A stretch of 7,490 nt of DNA from Gemmatimonadaceae bacterium (lineage in GTDB: Bacteria; Gemmatimonadota; Gemmatimonadetes; Gemmatimonadales; Gemmatimonadaceae), in assembly GCA_019689955.1 (NCBI GenBank), contig JADGGM010000135.1:1-7490 (forward strand). The letters run 5' to 3'. Every line of letters starts with the position of its first letter. Within the stretch, counting starts at the first letter, position 1. Made by a program: the position numbers and the translations under genes. The notes under the pieces are model-generated. The model ran no database searches, had not been told where the DNA came from, and was given only the letters and a program-made list of their open reading frames with translations. This document shows positions 1 through 6,347 of this stretch, piece by piece.

Positions 1-660
1 ATGCCGTCCGATCGCATCGACGGCGTGTACTTCGAGTCGGTCGATCTGGGACCGTGCGTCGGTGTGAACTGGCGCGACGGCGACTGGACGGGCGGACGCG
101 CGGCCTTCACCGCGGCGCACGAGTACGCGCACGTGATCCTCCGCGACCGCACGAGAGAGACGTTCCATCTCGCTGCCGGTGAGCGCGATCCTCAGGAAGT
201 ACGGGCCAACGCCTTCGCCGCGGCGTTCCTGATGCCGGCGGAAGGCCTCAAGGCATACTTCGCGGGGAAGGGGCTACTGCGCGACCAGGGGCTGACGCAT
301 CTCGCGCCCGCCGACGTCGTGCGGGCAATGGACTACTTCGGCGTGTCGCGCAGCGCACTGCTGTTCCGGCTCCAAAATGTTGGACTGATCTCGCAGGAGC
401 TCGCAGCTTGCCTCGGCGATTTCACGGTCGCGTCCGTCGCTCAAGCTGCCGGCGTGGTCTTCCGGGAGCGAGCATACATTGGGACGCGCCTTCCGCAGCT
501 CGCGATCCATGCCTGGCGACGTGGACTCATCACGGCAGGGCGCGCGGCCGAGTTGTGCGATCTGGACTTGCAGGCCTTCATCGACCTGACGCGCGAACTT
601 GGGGAGCAGCAGGAGGTCGATCAGGATGCGCCGCTGATCGGCGCGTCGGCCGCTCGGTGA
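1..660 (+). CDS. ImmA/IrrE-family zinc metallopeptidase, 5' partial
   Basis: Predicted zinc-dependent peptidase of the ImmA/IrrE (COG2856-like) family. Seen: a HEYAH motif (HExxH) at residues 40-44, with Glu41 as the general base. It is followed by QEVRANAFAAAFLMP at about 65-79, the usual second half of the site, in which Glu66 is the likely third zinc ligand. FGVSRSALLFRL (113-124) matches the helical segment typical of this family. The reading frame is open from the first base of the window, and the peptidase fold normally needs residues before the first Met here, so this ATG is probably internal. Many relatives carry an N-terminal XRE helix-turn-helix, which would lie outside the window. 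In the family such proteins act as antitoxins or regulators, or cleave a repressor. The PIN gene starts 12 bases downstream, which supports the antitoxin/regulator reading. Residues 135-219 form a helical tail with no motif I recognise. The family call is firm; the role is inferred from context. Confidence 0.88.
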   Translation: MPSDRIDGVYFESVDLGPCVGVNWRDGDWTGGRAAFTAAHEYAHVILRDRTRETFHLAAGERDPQEVRANAFAAAFLMPAEGLKAYFAGKGLLRDQGLTHLAPADVVRAMDYFGVSRSALLFRLQNVGLISQELAACLGDFTVASVAQAAGVVFRERAYIGTRLPQLAIHAWRRGLITAGRAAELCDLDLQAFIDLTRELGEQQEVDQDAPLIGASAAR

Positions 661-672
661 TCACGACCGGCC

Positions 673-1200
673 ATGATCGTCCTCGACGCCTGCATGATCA
701 TCTCCTTCGGCAATGCAGGTCGTTTTGATCTGATCGACACACTTCGACTCGATCGCATCTGCGTGAGCGCACGCGCGCGAACCGAAGTTGCCCGCGACCC
801 CGCGCGAGCGGCCATGGAGGCGAGCATTGCCGCTGGGCGACTGTGTGTCGAATCGATCGATGTGGAGAATCCCGCCGAACAGAAAGCCCTTCAGGGCTAC
901 GATGCTCGCCCGGCGTTTCGAGGGCGGGGCGACGCGGAGGTGCTCGCGCTGGCCGCAAGTCGGGAGTACATCGTAGCCTCCGACGAGCGGGCGATACGGA
1001 CGACGGTCATCGCCGAGTGGGGTCCGAGTCGGCTTGCCGGCACCGCGGATTTCATCATATGGGCCGTTCGTGAGGGTCGGCTCGGCGCCGCCGATGCCGA
1101 GGAAGTGCTGTCGCAGCTCGACTCGGGCACCCGTGTGCTTGCGCAGCTGAAACGCGAGGGGCGCACGCTGCGTGACCTGCTGAAAGGGAGCGGTACGTGA
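673..1200 (+). CDS. PIN-domain (DUF3368-like) ribonuclease toxin
   Basis: Predicted PIN-fold nuclease of 175 residues, probably a Mg2+-dependent ribonuclease acting as the toxin of a toxin-antitoxin pair. Seen: MIVLDACMIISF at the N-terminus with the first catalytic Asp at residue 5; Glu38 in the expected second acidic position; GRGDAEVLALAA at 84-95 with Asp87; and ASDERAIR at 102-109 with Asp104. The GRG(D/E)AE...LA...SDE.A spacing resembles DUF3368-type PIN proteins. All four acidic positions are filled, so the enzyme looks active. The tail after 120 (GTADFIIWAVREGRL) fits the same family. The ATG lies 12 bases after the peptidase stop with no clear Shine-Dalgarno, suggesting expression linked to the upstream gene. 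The fold is well supported; toxin activity and partnership with the upstream gene are inferred. Confidence 0.82.
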   Translation: MIVLDACMIISFGNAGRFDLIDTLRLDRICVSARARTEVARDPARAAMEASIAAGRLCVESIDVENPAEQKALQGYDARPAFRGRGDAEVLALAASREYIVASDERAIRTTVIAEWGPSRLAGTADFIIWAVREGRLGAADAEEVLSQLDSGTRVLAQLKREGRTLRDLLKGSGT

Positions 1201-1227
1201 TGCTATTCCGTTGGTGAGACCGAACCC

Positions 1228-2004
1228 ATGCGAATGCCCCCCGACACGACGCTCCTCAGAATGGCGGCAGTGGATGCCGGATTCGACATCGGTCCGGTGA
1301 ACGAGGATGCATGGCACCGCTTCAACTCAGCGGGCAATCTGGCCACCGTCTGGCTCGCGGAGGTCGACAGCGCGTACGTCGTTGCGGTCGCGCCTGAGCG
1401 AGTCGCGGTCGAAGTCGGACAGATTCAGGCCGTCGAGCCATGGCAAGGCGAGCGTCCCTCGGCTGCCGCGGCTGCGTGGCGCAGTCCGAACCGCGTTTCC
1501 TTGGGAGAGCTGCTGCGCCGTGTCGCGACCCTCGGCCGCGTGCTGCCCGATCAGCTCCTTCATTGGTACAACGCCGTCATCGACACCGAGATCGAAAAGG
1601 CGCTGAAAGTGTCGCGCCTGGAGCGGACGGCCGAGATTCGGCAACGCGTTGGCCAGGACCTCTACCGGCAAGCGCTGATGCAGTATTGGAACGGTCGATG
1701 CGCGATTAGCGGAATCTCGATCCCGTCGTTCTTGCGGGCTTCGCACGCCAAGCCGTGGCGTGATGCCACCGACCGCGAACGACTGGATGTGCACAACGGG
1801 CTTCTTCTCGCGGCACACCTCGACGTTGCCTTCGATCAGGGCTTCATTTCGGTGTCGGACGACGGAGTCGTGCTCGTGTCGGACAGGTTGCCGGCGCGCG
1901 AGCGTACCGTTCTCGGGCTCGATGAACCGCGGCGCATCGAGCGCCTGCGGCCGGAACATCGGCCTTTTCTGGCGTGGCACCGTGAGCACATCTGGCAGCG
2001 ATAG
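1228..2004 (+). CDS. HNH endonuclease with uncharacterised N-terminal domain
   Basis: Predicted DNA endonuclease of 258 residues with a C-terminal HNH_2-type domain. Seen: RCAISG at 157-162; ASHAKPW at 171-177, with His173 the likely first HNH histidine; ERLDVHNGLLLAAHLDVAFDQGFIS at 184-208 (given in pieces: HNGLLL 189-194 with Asn190, and LDVAFDQG 198-205). It ends in a PFLAWHREHIWQR tail typical of this nuclease group. Residues 1-110 are an unrecognised alpha/beta-looking domain, followed by a charged helix (118-145). The ATG is preceded by GGTGAG at 1213-1218, 9 bases upstream. It lies 27 bases after the PIN gene and in the same frame, so it is probably the third gene of one operon. HNH_2 nucleases are common in defence islands and restriction-like systems. 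Whether this one cuts invading DNA or works with the PIN/peptidase pair cannot be told from sequence. Confidence 0.85.
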   Translation: MRMPPDTTLLRMAAVDAGFDIGPVNEDAWHRFNSAGNLATVWLAEVDSAYVVAVAPERVAVEVGQIQAVEPWQGERPSAAAAAWRSPNRVSLGELLRRVATLGRVLPDQLLHWYNAVIDTEIEKALKVSRLERTAEIRQRVGQDLYRQALMQYWNGRCAISGISIPSFLRASHAKPWRDATDRERLDVHNGLLLAAHLDVAFDQGFISVSDDGVVLVSDRLPARERTVLGLDEPRRIERLRPEHRPFLAWHREHIWQR

Positions 2005-2030
2005 GCATCCCGATCTTCCTCGGGTGATGC
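2005..2030 (+). terminator. Stem-loop directly after the HNH gene
   Basis: GCAT at 2005-2008 pairs with ATGC at 2027-2030, and CCCGA at 2009-2013 pairs with TCGGG at 2020-2024. This gives nine pairs with a two-base bulge and a six-base loop, starting at the base after the stop codon. There is no T-run after it, so it may be a 3'-end stabilising hairpin or a weak terminator for the three-gene cluster. Confidence 0.4.
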
Positions 2031-2051
2031 GCTCGCAACGTCGTTCCGCCC

Positions 2052-2079
2052 TTGCCCCCCGTGGCGCGCGGGGTACCTT
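2052..2079 (+). promoter_or_regulatory. Candidate promoter for the VOC gene
   Basis: TTGCCC at 2052-2057 could be a -35 box, and TACCTT at 2074-2079 a -10 box, with 16 bases between them. They lie about 45 bases upstream of the GTG start. The rest of the 120-base gap holds the preceding hairpin and the ribosome binding site. The match to a sigma-70-type promoter is partial. Confidence 0.35.
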
Positions 2080-2124
2080 CTAGCCCACACGCGCCCGCAC
2101 GGGCGCACAGCTCCGGAGGAGTAC

Positions 2125-2469
2125 GTGAGGCGAGTCACCGGGATCGGCGGGATCTTCTTCACGGCGAAGGACCCATCCGCGTTGCGGGCATGGTACAAGC
2201 GCCATCTCGGCATCGACGTTCAGGAGTGGGGCGGTGCCGCGTTCCCCTGGACCGACTCGGATGGCAAGCCCACCGGTGGAATGACCGTCTGGTCGGTTGC
2301 TCCCGAGGACAGCAAGCAATTTGCACCGGGCACCGCGCCATTCATGATCAACTACCGCGTCGACGACCTTCACGCCGTGGTCGCGGCGCTCAGAGCGGAA
2401 GGGTGCAACGTCCTCGACCGGATCGACGAGTCCGAGTACGGGAAGTTTGCTTGGGTGATCGACCCGTAG
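2125..2469 (+). CDS. VOC-fold (glyoxalase/bleomycin-resistance superfamily) protein, cut short by TAG
   Basis: Small cytoplasmic protein of the vicinal-oxygen-chelate superfamily, 114 residues as read. Seen: VTGIGGIFFTAKDPSALRAWY (given as VTGIGGIFF 4-12 and AKDPSALRAWY 14-24), then HLGI at 27-30 and the second-half strand and helix INYRVDDLHAVVAALRAEGC at 75-94. The frame ends with FAWVIDP followed by TAG, just where relatives continue with DP-(D/E)-GNRVELWQP. Those residues follow in frame after the stop. The GTG start is preceded by GGAGGAG at 2115-2121, a strong Shine-Dalgarno. The missing last strand carries the conserved Glu that is normally a metal ligand, so the short product may be unstable or inactive unless the stop is read through or is a sequencing error. 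The substrate cannot be deduced. No gene is coupled to it; it converges with the hydrolase operon. Confidence 0.75.
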   Translation: MRRVTGIGGIFFTAKDPSALRAWYKRHLGIDVQEWGGAAFPWTDSDGKPTGGMTVWSVAPEDSKQFAPGTAPFMINYRVDDLHAVVAALRAEGCNVLDRIDESEYGKFAWVIDP

Positions 2470-2511
2470 GGGAACAGGGTCGAGCTGTGGCAGCCGCCGG
2501 CCGGCCAATGA
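2470..2511 (+). pseudogene. Detached in-frame C-terminus of the VOC gene
   Basis: After the TAG at 2467-2469 the same frame reads GNRVELWQPPAGQ and ends at TGA 2509-2511. This is the expected last strand of the VOC fold, with the conserved Glu in VELW. The full gene would encode 128 residues, a normal length. A single change in one codon (GAG to TAG is simplest) explains the break. The retained downstream conservation indicates a recent mutation, a read error or stop-codon readthrough. Confidence 0.7.
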
Positions 2512-2528
2512 CCGCGCGCCGACGTACC

Positions 2529-2546
2529 GTGGCGGCGTGCCGCCGC
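2529..2546. terminator. GC-rich stem-loop between convergent genes
   Basis: GTGGCGG at 2529-2535 can pair with CCGCCGC at 2540-2546 (one G-T pair) around the loop CGTG. It sits in the 73-base gap where the VOC gene and the minus-strand hydrolase operon meet, the right place for a bidirectional terminator. There is no T-run on either side, so the assignment is weak. Confidence 0.3.
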
Positions 2547-2584
2547 TCACGCTCGCGAAGTCGCGCACGAACTTCTCCTTGACC

Positions 2585-3424
2585 TCACCGCGACGCCGGT
2601 TCGTTCAGGAACGCCTCGATGATCGAGAGCACCGGATAGTCGGTGCGCCCCGGTTTCACCGTGGTGATCTCGCCGAGGTACTCCCCGTGCACGCCCGGTA
2701 CGATCACGAGCTCGGCGCGGCGCATCCGGCGGTACATCTCCACCGCGTGCTCCGGGCGCACGACATCGTGCGTCCCCGCGATGATGAGCGCCGGCGCGTC
2801 GATCCCCTCGATGGCCGCGTCCGGGATGTCCCGAAACGACTGCATGCGCGCCACGTCGCGCTGATACATCGCGTGGAGCGCGGCGGTGTCGGGGTTGATG
2901 CGGAGAAACGCATCCTTGTACGCCTGCGGCATCCCGTCGAACGTCGCGTGCGCCATCATGTCCCAGAACCCCGGGACCGCGCCGTCTTTCTTGTACATCG
3001 TGGAAGCGACGACGATCTTGCGGACCAGCGTGGGATGGCGCATTGCGAGCTGCAGCGTGGTGCTCCCCCCGTTGCTGAAGCCGAAGATGTCGGCGTTGCC
3101 GATGCGGAGCTGCCGGAGCAGCTCCGCCACGTCGTCGGCGTCCTGTTCGAAGCTCAGTGGGCGATCGATGTCGGCGGTGTGCCCGTGCGCCTGCAGCTCC
3201 ACGGCGATGACTTTGTGCGTCTTCGCGAGCGTCGGGAGGATTCTCCCGAACGTTGTCTCGATCGTCGACCCGCCGCCGTGGATCAGGACGAGGGGGAAGC
3301 CATCGCCGTGGATCTCGTAGTACATCTTCAGGCCGTGCACGTCCGCGTACCTGCCGGTCGCCTGCGCCGCCGCTGCGCTGGCGAGGCCGAGGAACGGGAC
3401 GAGCGACAGGCAAAGCATCTTCAT
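2585..3424 (-). CDS. Exported alpha/beta-fold hydrolase
   Basis: Predicted serine hydrolase of 279 residues. Seen: an N-terminal signal peptide (about 1-20, hydrophobic, ending ASAAAA-QA), which places the mature enzyme in the periplasm or outside. HGGG at 49-52 forms the oxyanion region; GFSNGG at 115-120 is the nucleophile elbow with Ser117; Asp220 in AGTHDVVRPEH is the likely acid; and His246 in VPGVHGEY the likely base. The triad is complete and the length is normal, so it should be active, probably on an ester, lactone or similar bond; the substrate is unknown. The ATG is preceded by GGGGAG (3434-3439) with 9 bases of spacing. It overlaps the stop codon of the SRPBCC gene by four bases (ATGA), so translation is probably coupled. 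It is the last gene of the ArsR-SRPBCC-hydrolase operon. Confidence 0.88.
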   Translation of the reverse strand: MKMLCLSLVPFLGLASAAAAQATGRYADVHGLKMYYEIHGDGFPLVLIHGGGSTIETTFGRILPTLAKTHKVIAVELQAHGHTADIDRPLSFEQDADDVAELLRQLRIGNADIFGFSNGGSTTLQLAMRHPTLVRKIVVASTMYKKDGAVPGFWDMMAHATFDGMPQAYKDAFLRINPDTAALHAMYQRDVARMQSFRDIPDAAIEGIDAPALIIAGTHDVVRPEHAVEMYRRMRRAELVIVPGVHGEYLGEITTVKPGRTDYPVLSIIEAFLNEPASR

Positions 3425-4425
3425 CGCGAATCACTCCCCGCACCGGGCGACAGCGCCTCGTCGCCGGCCACGCACGCATCGAGCTTGTCGAACGATCCCG
3501 TCCACCCCTGCGTCATGCTCCCGCGCATCGCGCGGAACGTCTCGAGCTCTTCGGCGGTCACGCGCCCGTGCGGCTCCCACGTCACGGTGACGCGCGTCTG
3601 GTCCGCCCCTTCCTCCGCGAACACGACCGTCGTCAGCATCGTCTCGGGCCACGCCGGCATCATGGGGTGCCGCGAGACGTTCTCGTGCTCGTCGCAGAAC
3701 TGCTGGGTGTAGACGAGGCGGTCCGGCCGGCGCATCTCCAGGTACTTCACTCGGCCGTACATCGTGACCGCCTTCCCGTCGGTCATGGCGAAGAAGCCGT
3801 CGCCGCCCGGCCGGATGTCGGCGCGGATGAAGCGCATCGTGAACCCCGTGGGCGGGAGCCACCGCGCGAGGTGCGCCGGGGTCGTCCAGAGATCGTACAT
3901 CGTCTCGATCGGCGCCGCGAACGACCGGTTGATGACGAAGACCTCCCGGTCCGCTCGCTCCTTCTCCAGGTATTCGGCGAGGCGATCCCAGGTCGCGTTC
4001 CCGCCGGCGTCCTTGATGAACTTCCGAGTCTCCTCCGCGGCCTCGGGGGTGGGGAGCGCCATGCGCATGTCCATCTGCGTCTTCCCGCCGACGTCGGTGA
4101 AGGCCACCGTGACGCGGAACAGGGGAGGGCGGTCTTCGGTGGCGCCGTGGTCGTACACGAGCCGCTTGTACGGCTCCACCTCGTGATAGAGCGCGATGTT
4201 CGGGTAGTCGGCCCCATCGGGGCCGTGCATGGTGTACACCCAGCGTCCACCGGGGCGGAGATCCTTGCTGTGCGTCGTCAGCGTGAAGCCACGCGGCCCC
4301 CACCAGCGCGCGAGGTGCCGGGGGTCGGTCCACGCCTCCCACACCAGCTTCACCGGCGCATCGTAGAGGCGCGTGATGGCGATCTCGTTGGGGGGGACGG
4401 TGCTGCGCTTGGTGCGGCCGGTCAT
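3421..4425 (-). CDS. Tandem SRPBCC (AHSA1-like) domain protein
   Basis: Cytoplasmic protein of 334 residues made of two fused START/Bet v1-like (SRPBCC, Activator of Hsp90 ATPase type) domains, a fold with a deep hydrophobic pocket. Domain 1 spans about 14-155: ITRLYDAPVKLVWEAWTDP, LARWWGP, LRPGGRWVYTMHGPDG and the closing helix WDRLAEYLEK. Domain 2 spans about 163-318: VINRSFAAPIETMYDLWTTP, LARWLPP, IRPGGDGFFAM and the closing GWTGSFDKLDACV. Single-domain relatives are about 140-160 residues, so this is a clean duplication or fusion. The ATG has AGGAG at 4434-4438 with 8 bases of spacing, and overlaps the ArsR stop by four bases (ATGA). ArsR-type regulators next to AHSA1 proteins are a common pairing in bacteria. 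The role is usually unknown; ligand binding or sequestration is a guess. Confidence 0.88.
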   Translation of the reverse strand: MTGRTKRSTVPPNEIAITRLYDAPVKLVWEAWTDPRHLARWWGPRGFTLTTHSKDLRPGGRWVYTMHGPDGADYPNIALYHEVEPYKRLVYDHGATEDRPPLFRVTVAFTDVGGKTQMDMRMALPTPEAAEETRKFIKDAGGNATWDRLAEYLEKERADREVFVINRSFAAPIETMYDLWTTPAHLARWLPPTGFTMRFIRADIRPGGDGFFAMTDGKAVTMYGRVKYLEMRRPDRLVYTQQFCDEHENVSRHPMMPAWPETMLTTVVFAEEGADQTRVTVTWEPHGRVTAEELETFRAMRGSMTQGWTGSFDKLDACVAGDEALSPGAGSDSR

Positions 4426-4760
4426 GGCGCGTTCTCCTGGCGTTGGAGCTCGTTGAGGTACTCACCGAGGCGATCGAAGTTCTCTTCCCAGCGCCGCCGC
4501 TGGTGATCGATCCAGCCGGCGGCGGTCTCCAGCGGCGCCGCCCGGAGCCGGCAGGGGCGCCACTGGGCGGTGCGGGTCCGTTCGACCAGGCCGGCGTTCT
4601 CGAGCACTTTGATGTGCCTGGAGACCGCGGGGAGCGTGATGTCGAACGGAGCGGCCAGCTCGTTGACCGAGGCCTCGCCGTCCGCGAGCCGGGCCAGGAT
4701 GGCGCGGCGCGTGGGGTCGGCGAGGGCGGCGAAGACTCGGGTGAGCTGGTCGGCGGGCAC
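4422..4760 (-). CDS. ArsR-family winged-helix transcriptional regulator
   Basis: DNA-binding repressor of 112 residues. Seen: VFAALADPTRRAILARLADG at 9-28, the hallmark of this family, then SVNELAAPFDITLPAVSRHIKVLENAGLVE at 31-60 (helix-turn-helix, with the recognition helix at about 43-55) and a wing at 61-75 (RTRTAQWRPCRL). There is no ArsR/SmtB metal site (no ELCVCDL-type Cys motif), so this is the non-metal subgroup that often sits before SRPBCC genes. The C-terminal helix (WIDHQRRRWEENFDRLGEYL) probably forms the dimer interface. The start is GTG at 4760; no Shine-Dalgarno is visible before it and no in-frame ATG lies upstream. It heads the three-gene operon and probably represses its own promoter through the palindrome in its leader. 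Confidence 0.88.
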   Translation of the reverse strand: MPADQLTRVFAALADPTRRAILARLADGEASVNELAAPFDITLPAVSRHIKVLENAGLVERTRTAQWRPCRLRAAPLETAAGWIDHQRRRWEENFDRLGEYLNELQRQENAP

Positions 4761-4778
4761 GGCGTAGTTGATCGTTTG

Positions 4779-4788
4779 GTTAATTAAC
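4779..4788. promoter_or_regulatory. Candidate ArsR operator palindrome
   Basis: GTTAATTAAC is a perfect 10-base palindrome. It is the most AT-rich spot in a GC-rich region and lies between the -10 box and the GTG of the ArsR gene, at or just after the expected transcription start. This is where an autorepressor would bind. Binding is inferred from position and symmetry only. Confidence 0.45.
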
Positions 4789-4796
4789 TGACAGGG

Positions 4797-4824
4797 AAAA
4801 TATAGCGTGGGAGCCGGCTGTCAA
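4797..4824 (-). promoter_or_regulatory. Promoter of the ArsR-SRPBCC-hydrolase operon
   Basis: On the minus strand a perfect TTGACA (-35, 4824-4819) is followed after 16 bases by TATTTT (-10, 4802-4797). TATATT two bases earlier is an alternative -10 with 14-base spacing. Transcription would begin near 4790, giving a leader of about 30 bases. The -35 box contains the TGA stop of the upstream TPR gene (4823-4821), so the promoter starts inside that gene's last codon. Confidence 0.65.
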
Positions 4825-6347
4825 GGATTCGTTGGCCAAGCTCCGCCGTGGAGCGCGCGCAGGGCGTGCCGGCGGTTCGGCTCTCGCTCGAGCGTCGCCC
4901 GATAGGCCGCGCGCGCTTCCTCCGGCCTGCCGAGCTGCGCGAGCATGTCGCCGAGGAGCTCGCGCGCCGGGGCGAGCGGGCCCGGGGTCACGGCGCTCTT
5001 CTCCGTGGCGTCCTCCCGTGTGGCCGCTTCGCGCATGCGCGCCACGGCGTCGGCGTTGCGGTGCTCCGCGAGGTCGAGCCACGCCTGGGCGCCGAGCCGC
5101 TGGATCGCGACCTGTTCCGCCCAGTAGGCTTCGCCCGTCGCGGCGAGCCGTCGTTCGATCGACGTCAGCGAATCGATCGCCGTGCGCGCGGTCGTGCGAT
5201 CGCCGGTGTGCGACGCGCCGAGCGCTCGGGCGAAATACGTCATCGCGTCGGTGTACGGGTACGCGCTCGCCGTCGGCTCGAGCGCCGCGGCCTCGCGCCA
5301 GTCGCGCCGCTCGCGGGCCCAGCGGGCCGGGATCGCCGCGAGCGCGAAGAACGCGGCCGAGGGCGGGGCGGCGCCGGTGATCGCACTCGGGTCGAAGCGC
5401 GCCGCGAGCGCGGGGAGGCTGTCGAGGATCGCCTTGGCCTCGCGCGTCTTCCCCATCTGCAGGTACGCGTATATCGCATAGTCGGCGGCGTGCAGCGCTT
5501 CGGCGATCGAGCCTGCCGCGATCGCGGCCGCGATCGACCGCCGGTTCGTGTTGACGGATTCCTCCCACATCCCGACGCGGGTGAAGGTGTGCGAGGGCAT
5601 GTGGAGCGCGTGGGCCGCGGACGGCGCGATGCGGGCGTACTGCAGCGCTGCGGCGCGGGCGCGCGCGGCGAGCGGCGGATAGTCGTAGGCGTGGATGATG
5701 TAGTGCGCGAGGCCGGGGTGGTCGGGTTGCTTGGCCCAGAGCGCCTCGAGCACCGCGCCTGCCGTGCGCTGATTGGCGTACGTCCGGTCCGTCGGCGGCG
5801 CGGAGGCGACGAGCGCGATGGCGTGGAAGATCATGGCTTCAGTGTCGGCCGGGTGCCGGGTCACGAGCTCGCGCATCGCCCGCTCGTAGGCGCCGAGTCG
5901 CGTGGCCTGGTCCGTGTGCTCGTAGTCCGTGTAGAGCAGGTTCACGGCGCGGATGTAGTCTCGCTCGCGTTCCGACGCATGGGGTGCGAGATGCATCGCC
6001 GCCTCGGCGGCTCGTTGCCCTTGTCGGAGGAAGGGGACGGGGCGGTTGCCCGCGGCCATCGGGTTCGACCACCGGCTCAGGGCGATCCCCCAGAGCGCCA
6101 TGGCGCAGGTGGAGTCGGCGGCGAGCACGTCGCTGAACGCCTGGATGGATGCGCCGAGCTCGAACGAGTGGAGCAGCGCGACGGCACGGTCGAATCGCTG
6201 CGCGACTGCTGGCCGGCACGAGGTTGCGAAGTGGACGGTGCCGAGTCGCTCGCCGGGCGCGCCGTGCGCGTGCGGGTGCTCCTGCGCGACGGCGGCCGGC
6301 GTGCGGAGAGCGAGCACGAGCGTGGTCGCGATCAGTACGCGTCGCAT
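4821..6347 (-). CDS. Exported TPR-type protein
   Basis: Secreted or periplasmic helical-repeat protein of 508 residues. Seen: a signal peptide (MRRVLIATTLVLAL, cleavage near AVA-QE at 21-22) and a His-rich mature start (HPHAHG). TPR-like helix pairs follow from about 47 (FDRAVALLHSFELGASIQAF), the CAMALWGIALSRWSNP segment lies at 81-96, and a canonical TPR pair sits near the end (LAPARELLGDMLAQLGRPEEARAAY, 458-482). The middle has HPGLAHYIIHAYDYP (210-224) and AAHALHMPSHTFTRVG (244-259), a His-rich block I recognise from uncharacterised TPR proteins of environmental bacteria. The only cysteines in the mature protein are Cys44 and Cys81, a possible disulfide. The start ATG has AGGAGG at 6352-6357, 4 bases upstream. 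The frame stays open far upstream, but the signal peptide and Shine-Dalgarno fix this start. The function is unknown. Confidence 0.82.
   Translation of the reverse strand: MRRVLIATTLVLALRTPAAVAQEHPHAHGAPGERLGTVHFATSCRPAVAQRFDRAVALLHSFELGASIQAFSDVLAADSTCAMALWGIALSRWSNPMAAGNRPVPFLRQGQRAAEAAMHLAPHASERERDYIRAVNLLYTDYEHTDQATRLGAYERAMRELVTRHPADTEAMIFHAIALVASAPPTDRTYANQRTAGAVLEALWAKQPDHPGLAHYIIHAYDYPPLAARARAAALQYARIAPSAAHALHMPSHTFTRVGMWEESVNTNRRSIAAAIAAGSIAEALHAADYAIYAYLQMGKTREAKAILDSLPALAARFDPSAITGAAPPSAAFFALAAIPARWARERRDWREAAALEPTASAYPYTDAMTYFARALGASHTGDRTTARTAIDSLTSIERRLAATGEAYWAEQVAIQRLGAQAWLDLAEHRNADAVARMREAATREDATEKSAVTPGPLAPARELLGDMLAQLGRPEEARAAYRATLEREPNRRHALRALHGGAWPTNP

Noticed and set aside
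2525..2586. Minus-strand stretch reading EVKEKFVRDFASV, reminiscent of the C-terminus of catalase-peroxidases
   Set aside because: Only about eight residues match from memory and no further homology follows on either side; probably chance, though a degraded remnant cannot be excluded.
2537..3712. Long + strand open frame of 391 codons opposite the hydrolase and SRPBCC genes
   Set aside because: It is rich in Arg, His, Val and Asp with no domain, and is antisense to clearly conserved coding sequence; open antisense frames are expected at this GC content.
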